From: Pseudarthrobacter sp. GA104
Lineage (GTDB): Bacteria > Actinomycetota > Actinomycetes > Actinomycetales > Micrococcaceae
Direction of reading: 5' to 3'
Assembly (NCBI RefSeq): GCF_009741265.1
Contig: NZ_WOWL01000001.1
Location: forward strand, 4,588,001 to 4,652,000
DNA length: 64,000 nt
Part shown: one piece after another, positions 1 to 9,335 of the stretch
Numbering within the stretch: the first letter of the stretch is position 1
Layout of the letters: every line of letters starts with the position of its first letter
The notes under the pieces: model-generated
Database searches by the model: none
What the model was told of the DNA's origin: nothing
Seen by the model: the letters and a program-made list of their open reading frames with translations, nothing else
Program-made: the position numbers and the translations under genes

Positions 1-2
1 GC

Positions 3-929
3 CTTCCTGAGTTCGCCGGCCGCCTGGCGGCGCGGCTGCCCCGCACTGTGGACACCAGCGTCCGCCGCCTGGCCGTAGCTTCCCTGATCGGGCAGACCCT
101 GCTGGTGGTCACCGGTGGCGCCGTACGGCTGACCTCGTCCGGCCTGGGCTGCCCCACCTGGCCCCGCTGCACTGACAGCTCCCTGGTGAACACCCCCGAG
201 ATGGGCATCCACGGCTTCATCGAATTCGGCAACCGCCTCCTCACCTTCGCCCTGGCCGCCGTCGCCGCTTTGATGCTGGTGTACCTGTGGAACCTCCGCA
301 AGGAGCGGCGCGACCTTTTCCTGCTGGCACTGGGCCTCCTGGCCAGCATCCCCGCCCAGGCCGTGATCGGCGGCATCACCGTCCTCACCAACCTGAACCC
401 CTGGGTAGTCGGACTTCACTTCTTGGTATCCATGGCGCTGGTGGTGTTCGCCACGCTTCTGGTCAACCGGGCATTCGGCCGGACCGGCCGGTTCCGGACC
501 GTTCCCCTCGCCGTCCTGCCCGGGGCCATGCGCCCGGTGACCGCCGCCGTCGCGCTTTTTTCCGCCCTCGCGGTCATGCTGGGCGTGGTGGTAACGGGAG
601 CCGGCCCCCACGCCGGCGACGCGGACGCTCCGCGCAATGGGCTCGACTGGGACCTGTTCTCCCACATCCACGCCGTGCCGGCTTACCTGGTGACCGCAGG
701 AACCCTGGTTGCGCTTGCGCTGGTGCTGCTGCGACGGATCACAGGCCCCATCCGAACGGCAGTCCTGGGACTCCTTGGCGTGACAGTCCTCCAGGCCGTC
801 ATCGGCTTCACCCAGTACTACAACGGCATCCCGGCCCTGCTGGTGGCCGCCCACATGCTGGGGGCCGCGCTGCTGATGGTTGCCTCCACGAACGCCTGGG
901 ATCTCGCAAAAGCAAGTCCGGTGGAATAA
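3..929 (+). CDS. ctaA: Heme A synthase (CtaA/COX15 family), 5' end outside the window
   Basis: This membrane enzyme oxidises the C8 methyl of heme O to make heme A for cytochrome aa3 oxidase. Counting from a GTG at 48, the visible protein has two four-helix halves. Each half carries a histidine pair (H55 and H124; H206/H208 and H269) fitting the heme-ligand pattern, and there is a conserved loop cysteine pair (C35, C41). The frame is open without a stop back to base 3, and the upstream residues look like normal CtaA N-terminus, so the GTG at 48 is probably internal and the true start lies before the window. Its partner ctaB is at 4603-5562. Family assignment is firm; the start is not visible. 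Confidence 0.93.
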   Translation, partial: LPEFAGRLAARLPRTVDTSVRRLAVASLIGQTLLVVTGGAVRLTSSGLGCPTWPRCTDSSLVNTPEMGIHGFIEFGNRLLTFALAAVAALMLVYLWNLRKERRDLFLLALGLLASIPAQAVIGGITVLTNLNPWVVGLHFLVSMALVVFATLLVNRAFGRTGRFRTVPLAVLPGAMRPVTAAVALFSALAVMLGVVVTGAGPHAGDADAPRNGLDWDLFSHIHAVPAYLVTAGTLVALALVLLRRITGPIRTAVLGLLGVTVLQAVIGFTQYYNGIPALLVAAHMLGAALLMVASTNAWDLAKASPVE

Positions 930-1030
930 CCCCCTGCAGCGGATCGGTCCGGCCGCTGCCAATCTGTGACCAACGCCCCTACTCCCCCGACCCCTGCGCC
1001 ATCAGGCTGGGTATTGAAACACTTTGGCTT

Positions 1031-1064
1031 GCCCCCTGGTGCCGAAAGGCGGTCCCAGGGGGGC
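1031..1064 (+). terminator. GC-rich hairpin between ctaA and the CPBP gene
   Basis: GCCCCCTGG (1031-1039) can pair with CCAGGGGGGC (1055-1064) with one bulged G. The loop itself contains a small GCC-GAAA-GGC stem. No T-tract follows. It may end the ctaA transcript or attenuate the next gene, whose ribosome binding site begins a few bases later. Confidence 0.35.
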
Positions 1065-1084
1065 TACGGGCAGGAGGATCCGCG

Positions 1085-1963
1085 ATGGCAGGCCAGCCAC
1101 AGCCCGGAGTCCCGCTGCCAGGGGTACCTGCCGGCAGCGGGAACGGACCAACAGCGTTCATGCGGCGGCATCCCGTCCCTGCCTACTACCTCCTGACCTT
1201 CGCCATCTCCTGGGGCGCCGTAGCTGCCATCCAGGGTGTGGGGCCGGTACCGATGGGGGTCGCGCTAACGGCAGGCCCGCTGGGCCCGGCGGCCGCAGGC
1301 GTCCTCCTCACCTGGCTCCTGCACGGAAAAGCCGGCCTGCGGCAGCTCGGAATCCGGCTCCGTACATGGCCGGCCGGTGCACGCTGGTACGCGGTTGCGC
1401 TCCTGACCGGACCCCTGGTCATGGCTGCCACTGCGGCTGCTGTCACATGGGCGTTCCCGGGGTTCTACCGGAGCTTTGCCACCCCCGGTGAACTGGCCAT
1501 CATCGTGCTGGCCGGCGTCGTGGTGGGAACCGTGGTCGGCAGCCTGGAAGAGCTCGGCTGGACAGGCTTTGCGCTTCCCCGGCTCCGGCAGCGGTTCGGC
1601 ATCCTCTCCACCGGGCTCATCATGGGCCTGCTGTGGGGCGCCTGGCACTACCCCATGTTCGCCGGGAGCGCTGATCCGTCAGGAGCCGTACCCGCCGCCC
1701 TGGTGGTGGCCGTGTACCTTTTCGCGTGGCTTCCCCCGTACAGGGTGCTGATGGTGTGGGTGTACGAGCGGACGGGGAGCCTTCCCCTGGCGATGGCGAT
1801 GCATGCGCCACTTTCGGCGGCCGCTTTCATCCTCTCCTTCATGGCGGCCTCCGGCACTGGATCCGGCCTTGCCATCCTGGTTCCCTCGCTGGCCTGGGGC
1901 ATGGCGTTCTGGGCGATCGCCGCCGTCGTCCTGATGATCAAAGCCGTCCGCCCGAAAAATTGA
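1085..1963 (+). CDS. CPBP family intramembrane glutamic endopeptidase
   Basis: This 292-residue polytopic membrane protein belongs to the CPBP (Abi/type II CAAX protease) family. The three conserved blocks are visible: EELGWTGF with the paired glutamates at 155-156, WGAWHYP with His188, and MAMHAPL with His240, each next to a hydrophobic segment. Members cleave substrates in the membrane, and some prokaryotic ones give bacteriocin self-immunity; the substrate here cannot be told. The ATG at 1085 is chosen because AGGAGG lies a few bases upstream at about 1072. The same frame is open much further upstream, but that part overlaps ctaA in another frame and has no CPBP character. Confidence 0.85.
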   Translation: MAGQPQPGVPLPGVPAGSGNGPTAFMRRHPVPAYYLLTFAISWGAVAAIQGVGPVPMGVALTAGPLGPAAAGVLLTWLLHGKAGLRQLGIRLRTWPAGARWYAVALLTGPLVMAATAAAVTWAFPGFYRSFATPGELAIIVLAGVVVGTVVGSLEELGWTGFALPRLRQRFGILSTGLIMGLLWGAWHYPMFAGSADPSGAVPAALVVAVYLFAWLPPYRVLMVWVYERTGSLPLAMAMHAPLSAAAFILSFMAASGTGSGLAILVPSLAWGMAFWAIAAVVLMIKAVRPKN

Positions 1964-2056
1964 ACCTTTCGCCGGGACTCCCCTCGCGACACCTGAGGGA
2001 AATATTCACTCTTCATTCCGCGCCGGAGCGCGGGCGCCTTGGTCCTGCCGTGCGCG

Positions 2057-4378
2057 TCACCCGGCACACACCGGGGCGGCGGCCCGGGCCGGATCCAGGA
2101 ACCGGATGCCGGTGGGTTCCACCAGTAGCACCCGCGCCGTGGCGATGTCATAGAACAGCCCTGTTGCCTGCACTTTGCCGGTAACGAGTTCCGGGCCAAC
2201 CGCCGGATGGCGTTCCAGCTTCCGCAGCTGAATGGCAACGTTCACCATGGCCAGCTGGTCCACCTCGTTGTAGCCTGCGGCTGCAGCTTCCAATGCAACC
2301 GGGTGCTCCGCGAGAAGCTCGGCGTAGCTGGGCCTCGCGTGGTCCAGCCAGGAATCGAAGGCTGCCCCCAAAACACCATTCCCCTTGCCGTTGGCCTCCT
2401 CGACCAGCGCCTTCATGGCGCCGCAGTTGGAGTGCCCGCAGATCACGATCGAATCCACGTTCAAGCCCTTCACGGCGAAGGCCAGGGCCGAGTCAATCGA
2501 GGCATCCTGGCCCTCGTGGCACACCACGTTCCCGATGTTCCGCAGGGTCAGCAGGTCGCCCGGGCCGCTGCTGGTGATCAGGTTGGGGTTGACGCGGGAA
2601 TCAACGCAGGCGATAAACAGGGTGTCCGGGTTCTGGCCCTCTGCCAGATCCCGGACCAGGGGCCGGACCTGGTGGGCGAACCGCCGGTGGTACTTGCTGA
2701 TCCCCTGAAGAAGCGAATCCAGCGGCCCGGCCTGCCGTCCGGCTGCTTCCCCGGCCCCTTCCCGGGCGGGCATGGCGGACTGCCAGGACGTCCTGGGCGG
2801 CAGCGGAAGCTCCCTGGCGTCCTGGCGCTTGGGCGTGCGGTCAGCAGCATCCTGGAACAGGCTGTTGCCGTGTTCCTCAAGGCGGACCTTTCCGCCGGCC
2901 GCCTCGTATTGCTTTTGCCAGGCGATCAGCGCCTCGCGGAATGCGTGGTCAACGTAGTCCGCGTTCAGCTCCACCACAACCCCCTTGCCGTTCGGCACGG
3001 AATGCAGCACGCGGCTGAGCCGCGGCAGGGCGAAGAAGCTGCAGGACCCCGCGACGGTGATGCGCCAGGGATCCGACGACGAAACGGGCTTGTGTGCGTG
3101 GACCGCCGCCCGCAACACACGCCAAAGTACGCTCGCCGCCGCCAGCACGAGGCCGATCATGACACCTTCGAGCAGGTTCAGGAAGACGACACAGAGGAGG
3201 GTCACGGAGTAGATCAGGAGGTCGCCCGTGCGGAGGCTGATCCTGATGTCCGCAATTTTGATGAGGCGCGCGCCGATCACCACAAGGAGGCCCGCAAGGA
3301 CGGCCAGCGGGATGAGCTGGATCAGTCCGGCGAAGATGGCGGAGAAGGCAAGGACCCAGATGCCGTGCAGGACTGCGGACGAACGGGTGGCGGCGCCGGC
3401 TTCCACGTTCGTGGCGCTGCGGACGATGACGCCGGTCACGGGCAGTCCGCCCAAGGACCCGGAAACAATGTTGGCTGCGCCCTGGCCCACGAGCTCCCTG
3501 TCGAGGTTGGTGCGGGGGCCGTGGTGCATTTTGTCCACGGCGACGGCGGACAGCAGCGATTCAATGCTGGCGATCAGCGCCATTGAGATGACGGCGAAGG
3601 CAACGGCGCGCCAGTTGTCGTCGGGCAATTGCGGCAGCGCGACGGCGTCGAAGATCGACCCCTCGAGGGAAATGCGTCCCACCCCGGGAGCGAAGGCGAT
3701 GGAAAGCGCGGTGCCGGCGGCGACGGCGGCAAGCGGCCCCGGAATACGGCGCACCGCCGCGGGGAGGTGCTTCCAGCCGAGGAGGATTACGACGACGGCC
3801 AGTCCCAGGAGGGCTGCGTGCAGTTCGACATTGGTGATAGCTGCAGGCAAGCCCACGATGTTCTCAACGGCCGAGCCGGCCGGCTGGCCGCCAAGCAGTA
3901 CGTGGATCTGCTGAAGGATGATCGTGACGCCGATGCCGGCCAGCATCGCCTTCACTACCACCGGCGAGACTGCCAGCGCGGCGCGCCCCACGCGGCTGAA
4001 GCCCAGCAGCATCTGCACGACGCCGGCCGCTGCGGTGATGGCGCACGTCACCTGCCAGCCGAACTCCTGGACCAGCCCGGCCACGACGACGGTGAGTCCG
4101 GCCGCCGGTCCGCTGACCTGCAGCGGAGACCCGCCCAGGCTGCCGGCAACGATGCCGCCGATGGCGGCCGCGATGAGGCCCGCCATGATGGGCGCACCGG
4201 ATGCCGCGGCAATACCAAGGGAAAGTGGCAGTGCCACGAGGAACACCACGAGTGACGCCGGGATGTCTGCGCCCAGATGGCCAGGGAACTTCAGGCGGCG
4301 CCGTCCCATCCCCCCGCTCCCTGGTCCGGGCGGACTGGCCGCGGTGCGGACGGAGGATGGATCGGGTGCCTGTGCCAT
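2057..4378 (-). CDS. SulP-family anion transporter fused to a beta-carbonic anhydrase
   Basis: This 773-residue protein has an N-terminal SulP transporter (multiple membrane segments, about residues 35-430), a short STAS-like stretch (about 455-525), and a C-terminal beta-carbonic anhydrase. The zinc motifs CVDSR (Cys591, Asp593) and HSNC (His649, Cys652) are intact, so the enzyme part should be active. Such fusions are known in actinobacteria and are thought to couple bicarbonate transport with CO2 hydration; the transported ion is inferred. The ATG at 4378 has AAGGAAG about 6 bases upstream; a longer in-frame start at 4423 has no better site. Two inverted repeats lie just upstream. Confidence 0.92.
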   Translation of the reverse strand: MAQAPDPSSVRTAASPPGPGSGGMGRRRLKFPGHLGADIPASLVVFLVALPLSLGIAAASGAPIMAGLIAAAIGGIVAGSLGGSPLQVSGPAAGLTVVVAGLVQEFGWQVTCAITAAAGVVQMLLGFSRVGRAALAVSPVVVKAMLAGIGVTIILQQIHVLLGGQPAGSAVENIVGLPAAITNVELHAALLGLAVVVILLGWKHLPAAVRRIPGPLAAVAAGTALSIAFAPGVGRISLEGSIFDAVALPQLPDDNWRAVAFAVISMALIASIESLLSAVAVDKMHHGPRTNLDRELVGQGAANIVSGSLGGLPVTGVIVRSATNVEAGAATRSSAVLHGIWVLAFSAIFAGLIQLIPLAVLAGLLVVIGARLIKIADIRISLRTGDLLIYSVTLLCVVFLNLLEGVMIGLVLAAASVLWRVLRAAVHAHKPVSSSDPWRITVAGSCSFFALPRLSRVLHSVPNGKGVVVELNADYVDHAFREALIAWQKQYEAAGGKVRLEEHGNSLFQDAADRTPKRQDARELPLPPRTSWQSAMPAREGAGEAAGRQAGPLDSLLQGISKYHRRFAHQVRPLVRDLAEGQNPDTLFIACVDSRVNPNLITSSGPGDLLTLRNIGNVVCHEGQDASIDSALAFAVKGLNVDSIVICGHSNCGAMKALVEEANGKGNGVLGAAFDSWLDHARPSYAELLAEHPVALEAAAAGYNEVDQLAMVNVAIQLRKLERHPAVGPELVTGKVQATGLFYDIATARVLLVEPTGIRFLDPARAAAPVCAG

Positions 4379-4426
4379 GGAACTTCCTTTGCTAGCGGGC
4401 AGGATCCCCTCCACCGTAACCACGCC

Positions 4427-4473
4427 GTCATTTCAAATGACAGGAAACGTGATCGACATGACAAAAATGTCAT
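4427..4473 (-). promoter_or_regulatory. Pair of inverted repeats upstream of the SulP-carbonic anhydrase gene
   Basis: Two palindromes stand close together: GTCATTTCAAATGAC (4427-4441, 7-base arms around one base) and ATGACAAAAATGTCAT (4458-4473, 6-base arms around AAAA). Both contain TGAC/GTCA half-sites. They lie 49-95 bases before the start codon, where a dimeric repressor or activator would bind. The regulator is not identified. Confidence 0.5.
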
Positions 4474-4602
4474 ACGCCCGGGCGCTACAGAATGCGCCCC
4501 CCGGGGGGCTGAGTCCAAGGTGCCAGGGCGTTGCGGAGAGTCCCGCGGAAAGTAATGGAGCGCTGCGGGTGCGAAAGGAACCCGCCGGACCGCTTTCCCC
4601 TG

Positions 4603-5562
4603 CTAGCCGGCCATGACGGCGGGCCCGACGAACGGGTCTACCGCCAGGGCGATGAAGAGCAGGGTGAGGTAGCTGATGGAGCCGTGGAAGACCTTCATGG
4701 CCCGCTTGTCGGAGATGTCCTCACGCTGTGCCCTGTTGTAGAGGGCGTGTGACTCGTAAAGGAACCAGGCCCCGGCCAGGACGGCGGTTACGGTGTAGAC
4801 CCAGCCGGCACCGCCTGCGGGAACCATCAGGAGCGAGCAGGCCACCATGGCCCAGGCGTAGAGGACCACCTGCACGGAAACCACCTGGGCGCCGGCGATG
4901 GCGCCGAGCATGGGGACCTTGGCGTTGCGGTAGTCCTCGCCGTAGCGCATGGACAGCGGCCAGTAGTGCGGTGGCGTCCAGAGGAAGATCACCATAAAGA
5001 GGATGACGGCGGGCCATTCCACCGAGTTGGTGACGGCGGCCCAGGCAATCAGCACGGGGAAGCAGCCGGCCGCGCCGCCCCACACGATGTTCTGCGCGGT
5101 GCGGCGCTTGAGGATCATCGTATAGATCACCACGTAGAAGAAGATCGCCCCAAGCCCAAGCCACGCGGACAGCGGGTTGGCGCCGAACCAGAGGATGGCG
5201 ATGGCGGCGGCACCGAGGAGCCAGGAGAAGACCAGCGCCTCGCGCGGGCTGACCTCACCGGTGACCAGCGGCCGGTTCTCCGTCCGGTGCATCAGCTTGT
5301 CGATGTCGCGGTCGATGTAGCAGTTGAAGGCTCCGGCGCTGCCGGCAGCGAAGGCCCCGCCCACCAGCGTGGCCAGGATGAGCCCGATGGACGGAAAGCC
5401 GCGTTCCGCATAAATCATGGTGGGCAGCGTGCTGACCAGCAGCAGTTCAATGACGCGGGGCTTGGTGAGGGCGAGATACGCCTTTGCCTTACGGGCGATC
5501 CCGGGTCGTGAGGCCCGGGATGCGTTCAGCGGCGTATCTGTTGTGCTCACGGTGGCAGTCAC
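4603..5562 (-). CDS. ctaB: Protoheme IX farnesyltransferase (heme O synthase)
   Basis: This 319-residue UbiA-type membrane prenyltransferase adds a farnesyl group to heme B, giving heme O, the substrate of CtaA. The first aspartate-rich motif is visible as N80, D84 and D88 (NCYIDRDID), followed by MHRTENRPL. A second conserved block (MRYGEDY, then NAKVPML) lies in a later loop. The strand is opposite to ctaA and tkt. The start at 5562 gives a hydrophilic N-terminal tail of about 25 residues before the first helix, usual for actinobacterial CtaB. The promoter must lie in the long gap shared with tkt. Confidence 0.95.
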   Translation of the reverse strand: MTATVSTTDTPLNASRASRPGIARKAKAYLALTKPRVIELLLVSTLPTMIYAERGFPSIGLILATLVGGAFAAGSAGAFNCYIDRDIDKLMHRTENRPLVTGEVSPREALVFSWLLGAAAIAILWFGANPLSAWLGLGAIFFYVVIYTMILKRRTAQNIVWGGAAGCFPVLIAWAAVTNSVEWPAVILFMVIFLWTPPHYWPLSMRYGEDYRNAKVPMLGAIAGAQVVSVQVVLYAWAMVACSLLMVPAGGAGWVYTVTAVLAGAWFLYESHALYNRAQREDISDKRAMKVFHGSISYLTLLFIALAVDPFVGPAVMAG

Positions 5563-6060
5563 CCGTTCTGTTGGCAGTTCTGTCTGGCTGTCCAGCTAGT
5601 CATGCGGCCCGGTCCAACCGGGCGCCCGCGGAACAGTGATCCACGCAACAGCCGGGAGTGCGGGCGGCTGGAATTATTCCCCGACCCGGCGCTGGCCTCC
5701 GAATATCATACCGCGCCGGCCTGCTCCCCACGGCCCGCCATTAGGTGCTGGTGATTGCTCGCGCACCGATTCGAGCAGATTAACTCAACCTCACTTCAGA
5801 CGCATTCATATAAGCGGAAATTGCGTCCAAAACGTGAGATTTGCAGCGACCAAAGGATGGAATAGAGCTAAGCTGTCACAAGATCAGCACGCAGCGAGGA
5901 AGCAGTGGAAAACGCATTCCCTGACTGGCCAGTGGCTGAGTGAAAAGATCAACGTTTCGATGGTGAACGGCTGGTACACACCGAGCGGGCGCCACACAGC
6001 GTGCCCTTGTACGGATCCCGTGTGCCGCCTGCCATCAGCACAGAGAGGGGCCCGGTTTTC
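5563..6060. other. Divergent intergenic region between ctaB and tkt
   Basis: About 500 bases without a convincing gene. It must hold the ctaB promoter (leftward) and the tkt operon promoter (rightward). Near 5872 there is TAAGCT, a possible -10 for tkt, which would leave a leader of about 180 bases. The open frames here lack ribosome binding sites and family resemblance. I recognise no known RNA family. Confidence 0.5.
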
Positions 6061-8187
6061 GTGCCACATTTGGAAGAGCAAGAACTGTCTTGGACCAGCC
6101 TGGACCAGCGCGCGGTGGACACCATCCGCGTGCTGGCCGCAGACGCGGTGGAGAAGGTGGGCAACGGCCACCCCGGAACGGCCATGAGCCTGGCGCCGGC
6201 CGCATACCTTCTTTTCCAGAAGCTGATGCGCCACGATCCCCGCAACCCTGACTGGCTGGGCCGTGACCGCTTCATCCTCTCCCCCGGCCATACCTCGCTC
6301 ACCCTTTACATCCAGCTGTTCCTTTCCGGCTACGGCCTGGAACTGAAGGACCTGCAGGCACTGCGCACCTGGGGCTCGCTGACCCCCGGCCACCCCGAGT
6401 ACAAGCACACCGCGGGTGTCGAGATCACCACCGGCCCGCTGGGCCAGGGCCTGGCGTCCTCCGTCGGGTTCGCCTACTCCCAGCGCCGCCAGCGCGGACT
6501 GTTCGACGCCGATGCTCCCGCCGGCGAGAGCCCGTTCGACCACACCATCTGGGTTATCGCCTCCGACGGCGACCTGCAGGAAGGCGTCACGGCAGAGGCT
6601 TCCTCGCTGGCCGGCCACCAGGAGCTCGGCAACCTCGTCGTTGTCTACGATGAGAACCACATCTCCATCGAGGACGACACCGACATCGCCTTCACCGAGG
6701 ATGTCCTGAAGCGCTACGAGGCCTACGGCTGGCACGTCCAGCGCGTGGACTGGACCAAGACCGGCGAGTACAAGGAAGACGTGCAGGAGCTGTACTCCGC
6801 ACTCCTCGCCGCCAAGGCCGAGACTTCGAAGCCCTCGATCGTCTCCCTGCGCACCATCATCGGCTACCCGGCACCCAAGAAGCAGAACACCGGCAAGATC
6901 CACGGTTCCGCGCTCGGTGCGGAGGAAGTCGCAGCGCTGAAGGAAGTCCTGGGCTTCGATCCCGCCAAGTCCTTCGACGTCGACCAGGATGTCCTGGCCC
7001 ACGCCCGCGCCGTCGTCGACCGCGGCGCCGCTGCCCGCAAGGAGTGGGAGGAGTCCTTCAACGCATGGCAGGCAGCCAACCCCGAGGGCGCGGCCCTGCT
7101 GCAGCGCATCGAGGCCAAGGAACTTCCCGAAGGCCTGGACTCAGCGCTTCCGGTGTTCCCCGCCGGCAAGGACGTCTCCACCCGCGCCGCCTCGGGCAAG
7201 GTCCTGAACGCCCTGGGCCCGGTCCTGCCGGAACTGTGGGGCGGCTCGGCCGACCTCGCCGAGTCGAACAACACCACCATCGAGGGTTCGCCGTCGTTCG
7301 TTCCCGCCTCCAAGCAGACTGATGCCTGGTCCGGCAACCCCTATGGACGGGTCCTGCACTTCGGCATCCGCGAGCACGCCGCAGCTTCGATCGTGAACGG
7401 CATCAGCCTGCACGGCCGCACGCGTGCGTTCTCCGGCACGTTCCTGATCTTCAGCGACTACCAGCGCCCGGCCATCCGCCTTGGCGCGCTGATGGGTGTC
7501 CCGTCCCTGTACGTCTGGACGCACGACTCCATCGGACTGGGCGAGGACGGACCCACCCACCAGCCGGTGGAGCAGTTGGCCTCGCTGCGCGCCATCGTGG
7601 GGCTGGATGTTGTCCGTCCCGGTGACGCCAATGAAGTCGCCGTTGCGTGGAAGACCATGCTGGAGAACCACAGCAACCCTGCCGGCATCGTGCTGACCCG
7701 CCAGAACATCCCCACGTGGGAACGCGGCGAAGGCGAGGCCGACGGCGACACGTTCGGTTCCGTTGCGGGCGTCGCCAAGGGCGGTTACGTCCTGGCCGAG
7801 GCCGCCAAGGACGGCGCCACCGTCCCGGCCGACGTCATCCTCATCGCCACCGGTTCCGAGGTCCAGCTGGCCGTGCAGGCCCGCAAGGCACTGCAGGGCG
7901 AAGGCATCGCCGCCCGCGTCGTCTCCATGCCCTGCGTTGAGTGGTTCAACAAGCAGGACGCCGCCTACCGCGAATCCGTCCTGCCGGCCGCCGTCAAGGC
8001 ACGCGTGTCCGTTGAAGCAGGACTGGCCCTTGGCTGGAAGGAATTCGTCGGCGACGCCGGCCGTTCCATCAGCCTCGAGCACTACGGCGCTTCCGCAGAC
8101 TACAAGCGCCTCTTCCAGGAGTTCGGCCTCACCGCAGCAGCAGTTACCGCGGCCGCCAAGGACTCCCTCGCCAGCCTCCAGGCATAA
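6061..8187 (+). CDS. tkt: Transketolase
   Basis: Thiamine-diphosphate enzyme moving two-carbon units between sugar phosphates in the non-oxidative pentose phosphate pathway. The N-terminal domain has GNGHPGTAMS and the ThDP-binding GDGDLQEG-type motif (here SDGDLQEG). The middle has HFGIREHAA and the C-terminal part SLEHYGASADY. At 708 residues the length is typical. The start is taken as GTG at 6061, with GAGGGG about 10 bases upstream; in-frame codons from 6001 onwards do not look like transketolase. It is the first gene of a six-gene carbon operon and is followed after 26 bases by tal. Confidence 0.96.
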   Translation: MPHLEEQELSWTSLDQRAVDTIRVLAADAVEKVGNGHPGTAMSLAPAAYLLFQKLMRHDPRNPDWLGRDRFILSPGHTSLTLYIQLFLSGYGLELKDLQALRTWGSLTPGHPEYKHTAGVEITTGPLGQGLASSVGFAYSQRRQRGLFDADAPAGESPFDHTIWVIASDGDLQEGVTAEASSLAGHQELGNLVVVYDENHISIEDDTDIAFTEDVLKRYEAYGWHVQRVDWTKTGEYKEDVQELYSALLAAKAETSKPSIVSLRTIIGYPAPKKQNTGKIHGSALGAEEVAALKEVLGFDPAKSFDVDQDVLAHARAVVDRGAAARKEWEESFNAWQAANPEGAALLQRIEAKELPEGLDSALPVFPAGKDVSTRAASGKVLNALGPVLPELWGGSADLAESNNTTIEGSPSFVPASKQTDAWSGNPYGRVLHFGIREHAAASIVNGISLHGRTRAFSGTFLIFSDYQRPAIRLGALMGVPSLYVWTHDSIGLGEDGPTHQPVEQLASLRAIVGLDVVRPGDANEVAVAWKTMLENHSNPAGIVLTRQNIPTWERGEGEADGDTFGSVAGVAKGGYVLAEAAKDGATVPADVILIATGSEVQLAVQARKALQGEGIAARVVSMPCVEWFNKQDAAYRESVLPAAVKARVSVEAGLALGWKEFVGDAGRSISLEHYGASADYKRLFQEFGLTAAAVTAAAKDSLASLQA

Positions 8188-8213
8188 CCCCAATTTTCGA
8201 GGAGATAAACACC

Positions 8214-9329
8214 ATGACTACTCCCACCCAGCAGCTCTCCGACGCCGGAGTTTCCATCTGGCTTGATGACCTTTCCCGCGGACGCCTGGAAACCGGCACC
8301 CTGGCCAAGCTCATCGAAGAGAAGAACGTGGTTGGCGTAACCACCAACCCGTCGATCTTCCACGCAGCGATCACCGCCGGCACGGACTACGACGCCACCA
8401 TCGCGAAGCAGGCAGCAGCCGGCGCCAGCGTCGAGGACACCATTTTCGAGATCACCACCACCGACGTCGCCGACGCCTGCGACCTGTTCGCACCGGTCGC
8501 CGCAGCCACCAAGGGCGTGGACGGACGGGTGTCCATCGAGGTCGACCCCCGCCTGGCCTGGGACACGGCAGGCACCATCGCGGAAGCCAAGCACCTGTAC
8601 AAGCGCGTCAACAAGGACAACGTCCTCATCAAGATCCCGGCCACCCTTGAGGGCCTGGAAGCGATCACCGCCACCCTGGCCGAGGGCATCAGCGTCAACG
8701 TGACCCTGATCTTCTCGCTCGAGCGCTACCGCGCAGTCATCAACGCCTTCCAGTCCGGGCTGGAGCAGGCCAAGGAAAACGGCCACGACCTCTCCAAGAT
8801 CCACTCCGTGGCTTCGTTCTTCGTTTCCCGCGTGGACTCTGAGATCGACAAGCGCCTCGACGCCCTGGGCACCGACGAAGCCAAGGCACTCAAGGGCAAG
8901 GCAGGCCTGGCCAACGCCCGCCTGGCGTACCAGGTCTACGAGGAACTCTTCGCCACTGAACGCTGGGCCCTGCTGGCCGAAGCCGGCGCCCTCCCCCAGC
9001 GCCCGCTGTGGGCCTCTACCGGCGTCAAGGATCCGGCCTACCCGGACACCCTCTACGTCACCGAGCTCGTGGCCCCGGGCGTCGTGAACACCATGCCCGA
9101 GAAGACGCTGGACGCCACCTTCGACCACGGTGTGGTCACCGGGGACACGGTCACCGGCACCTATGCCGAGGCCAATGCCACCCTGGATGCCCTTGAGAAG
9201 CTCGGCATTTCCTACAACGACGTCGTCGCAATCCTTGAATCCGAAGGCCTGGACAAGTTCGTGGCCAGCTGGAAGGAACTGCTCGGCGATGTCGAGGGCG
9301 CCCTCGCCTCCGCACGGAAGGCTTCCTAA
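8214..9329 (+). CDS. tal: Transaldolase
   Basis: This 371-residue enzyme transfers dihydroxyacetone between sedoheptulose 7-phosphate and glyceraldehyde 3-phosphate. The signature GVTTNPSIFH is at residues 41-50, and the Schiff-base lysine is Lys140 in VLIKIPAT. A strong ribosome binding site (GAGGAG) lies before the ATG. The length matches the long actinobacterial Tal class. The stop codon TAA is followed after only two in-frame codons by the start of pgi, in the same reading frame. Confidence 0.96.
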   Translation: MTTPTQQLSDAGVSIWLDDLSRGRLETGTLAKLIEEKNVVGVTTNPSIFHAAITAGTDYDATIAKQAAAGASVEDTIFEITTTDVADACDLFAPVAAATKGVDGRVSIEVDPRLAWDTAGTIAEAKHLYKRVNKDNVLIKIPATLEGLEAITATLAEGISVNVTLIFSLERYRAVINAFQSGLEQAKENGHDLSKIHSVASFFVSRVDSEIDKRLDALGTDEAKALKGKAGLANARLAYQVYEELFATERWALLAEAGALPQRPLWASTGVKDPAYPDTLYVTELVAPGVVNTMPEKTLDATFDHGVVTGDTVTGTYAEANATLDALEKLGISYNDVVAILESEGLDKFVASWKELLGDVEGALASARKAS

Positions 9330-9335
9330 CCCACC

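Noticed and set aside
287..1084. Long N-terminal extension of the CPBP protease frame
   Set aside because: It overlaps ctaA in another frame, is Arg/Pro-rich like a shadow translation, and a good ribosome binding site precedes the ATG at 1085.
4496..4509. GCCCCCCGGGGGGC palindrome downstream of ctaB
   Set aside because: Without a loop it forms a weak hairpin; low-complexity GC run.
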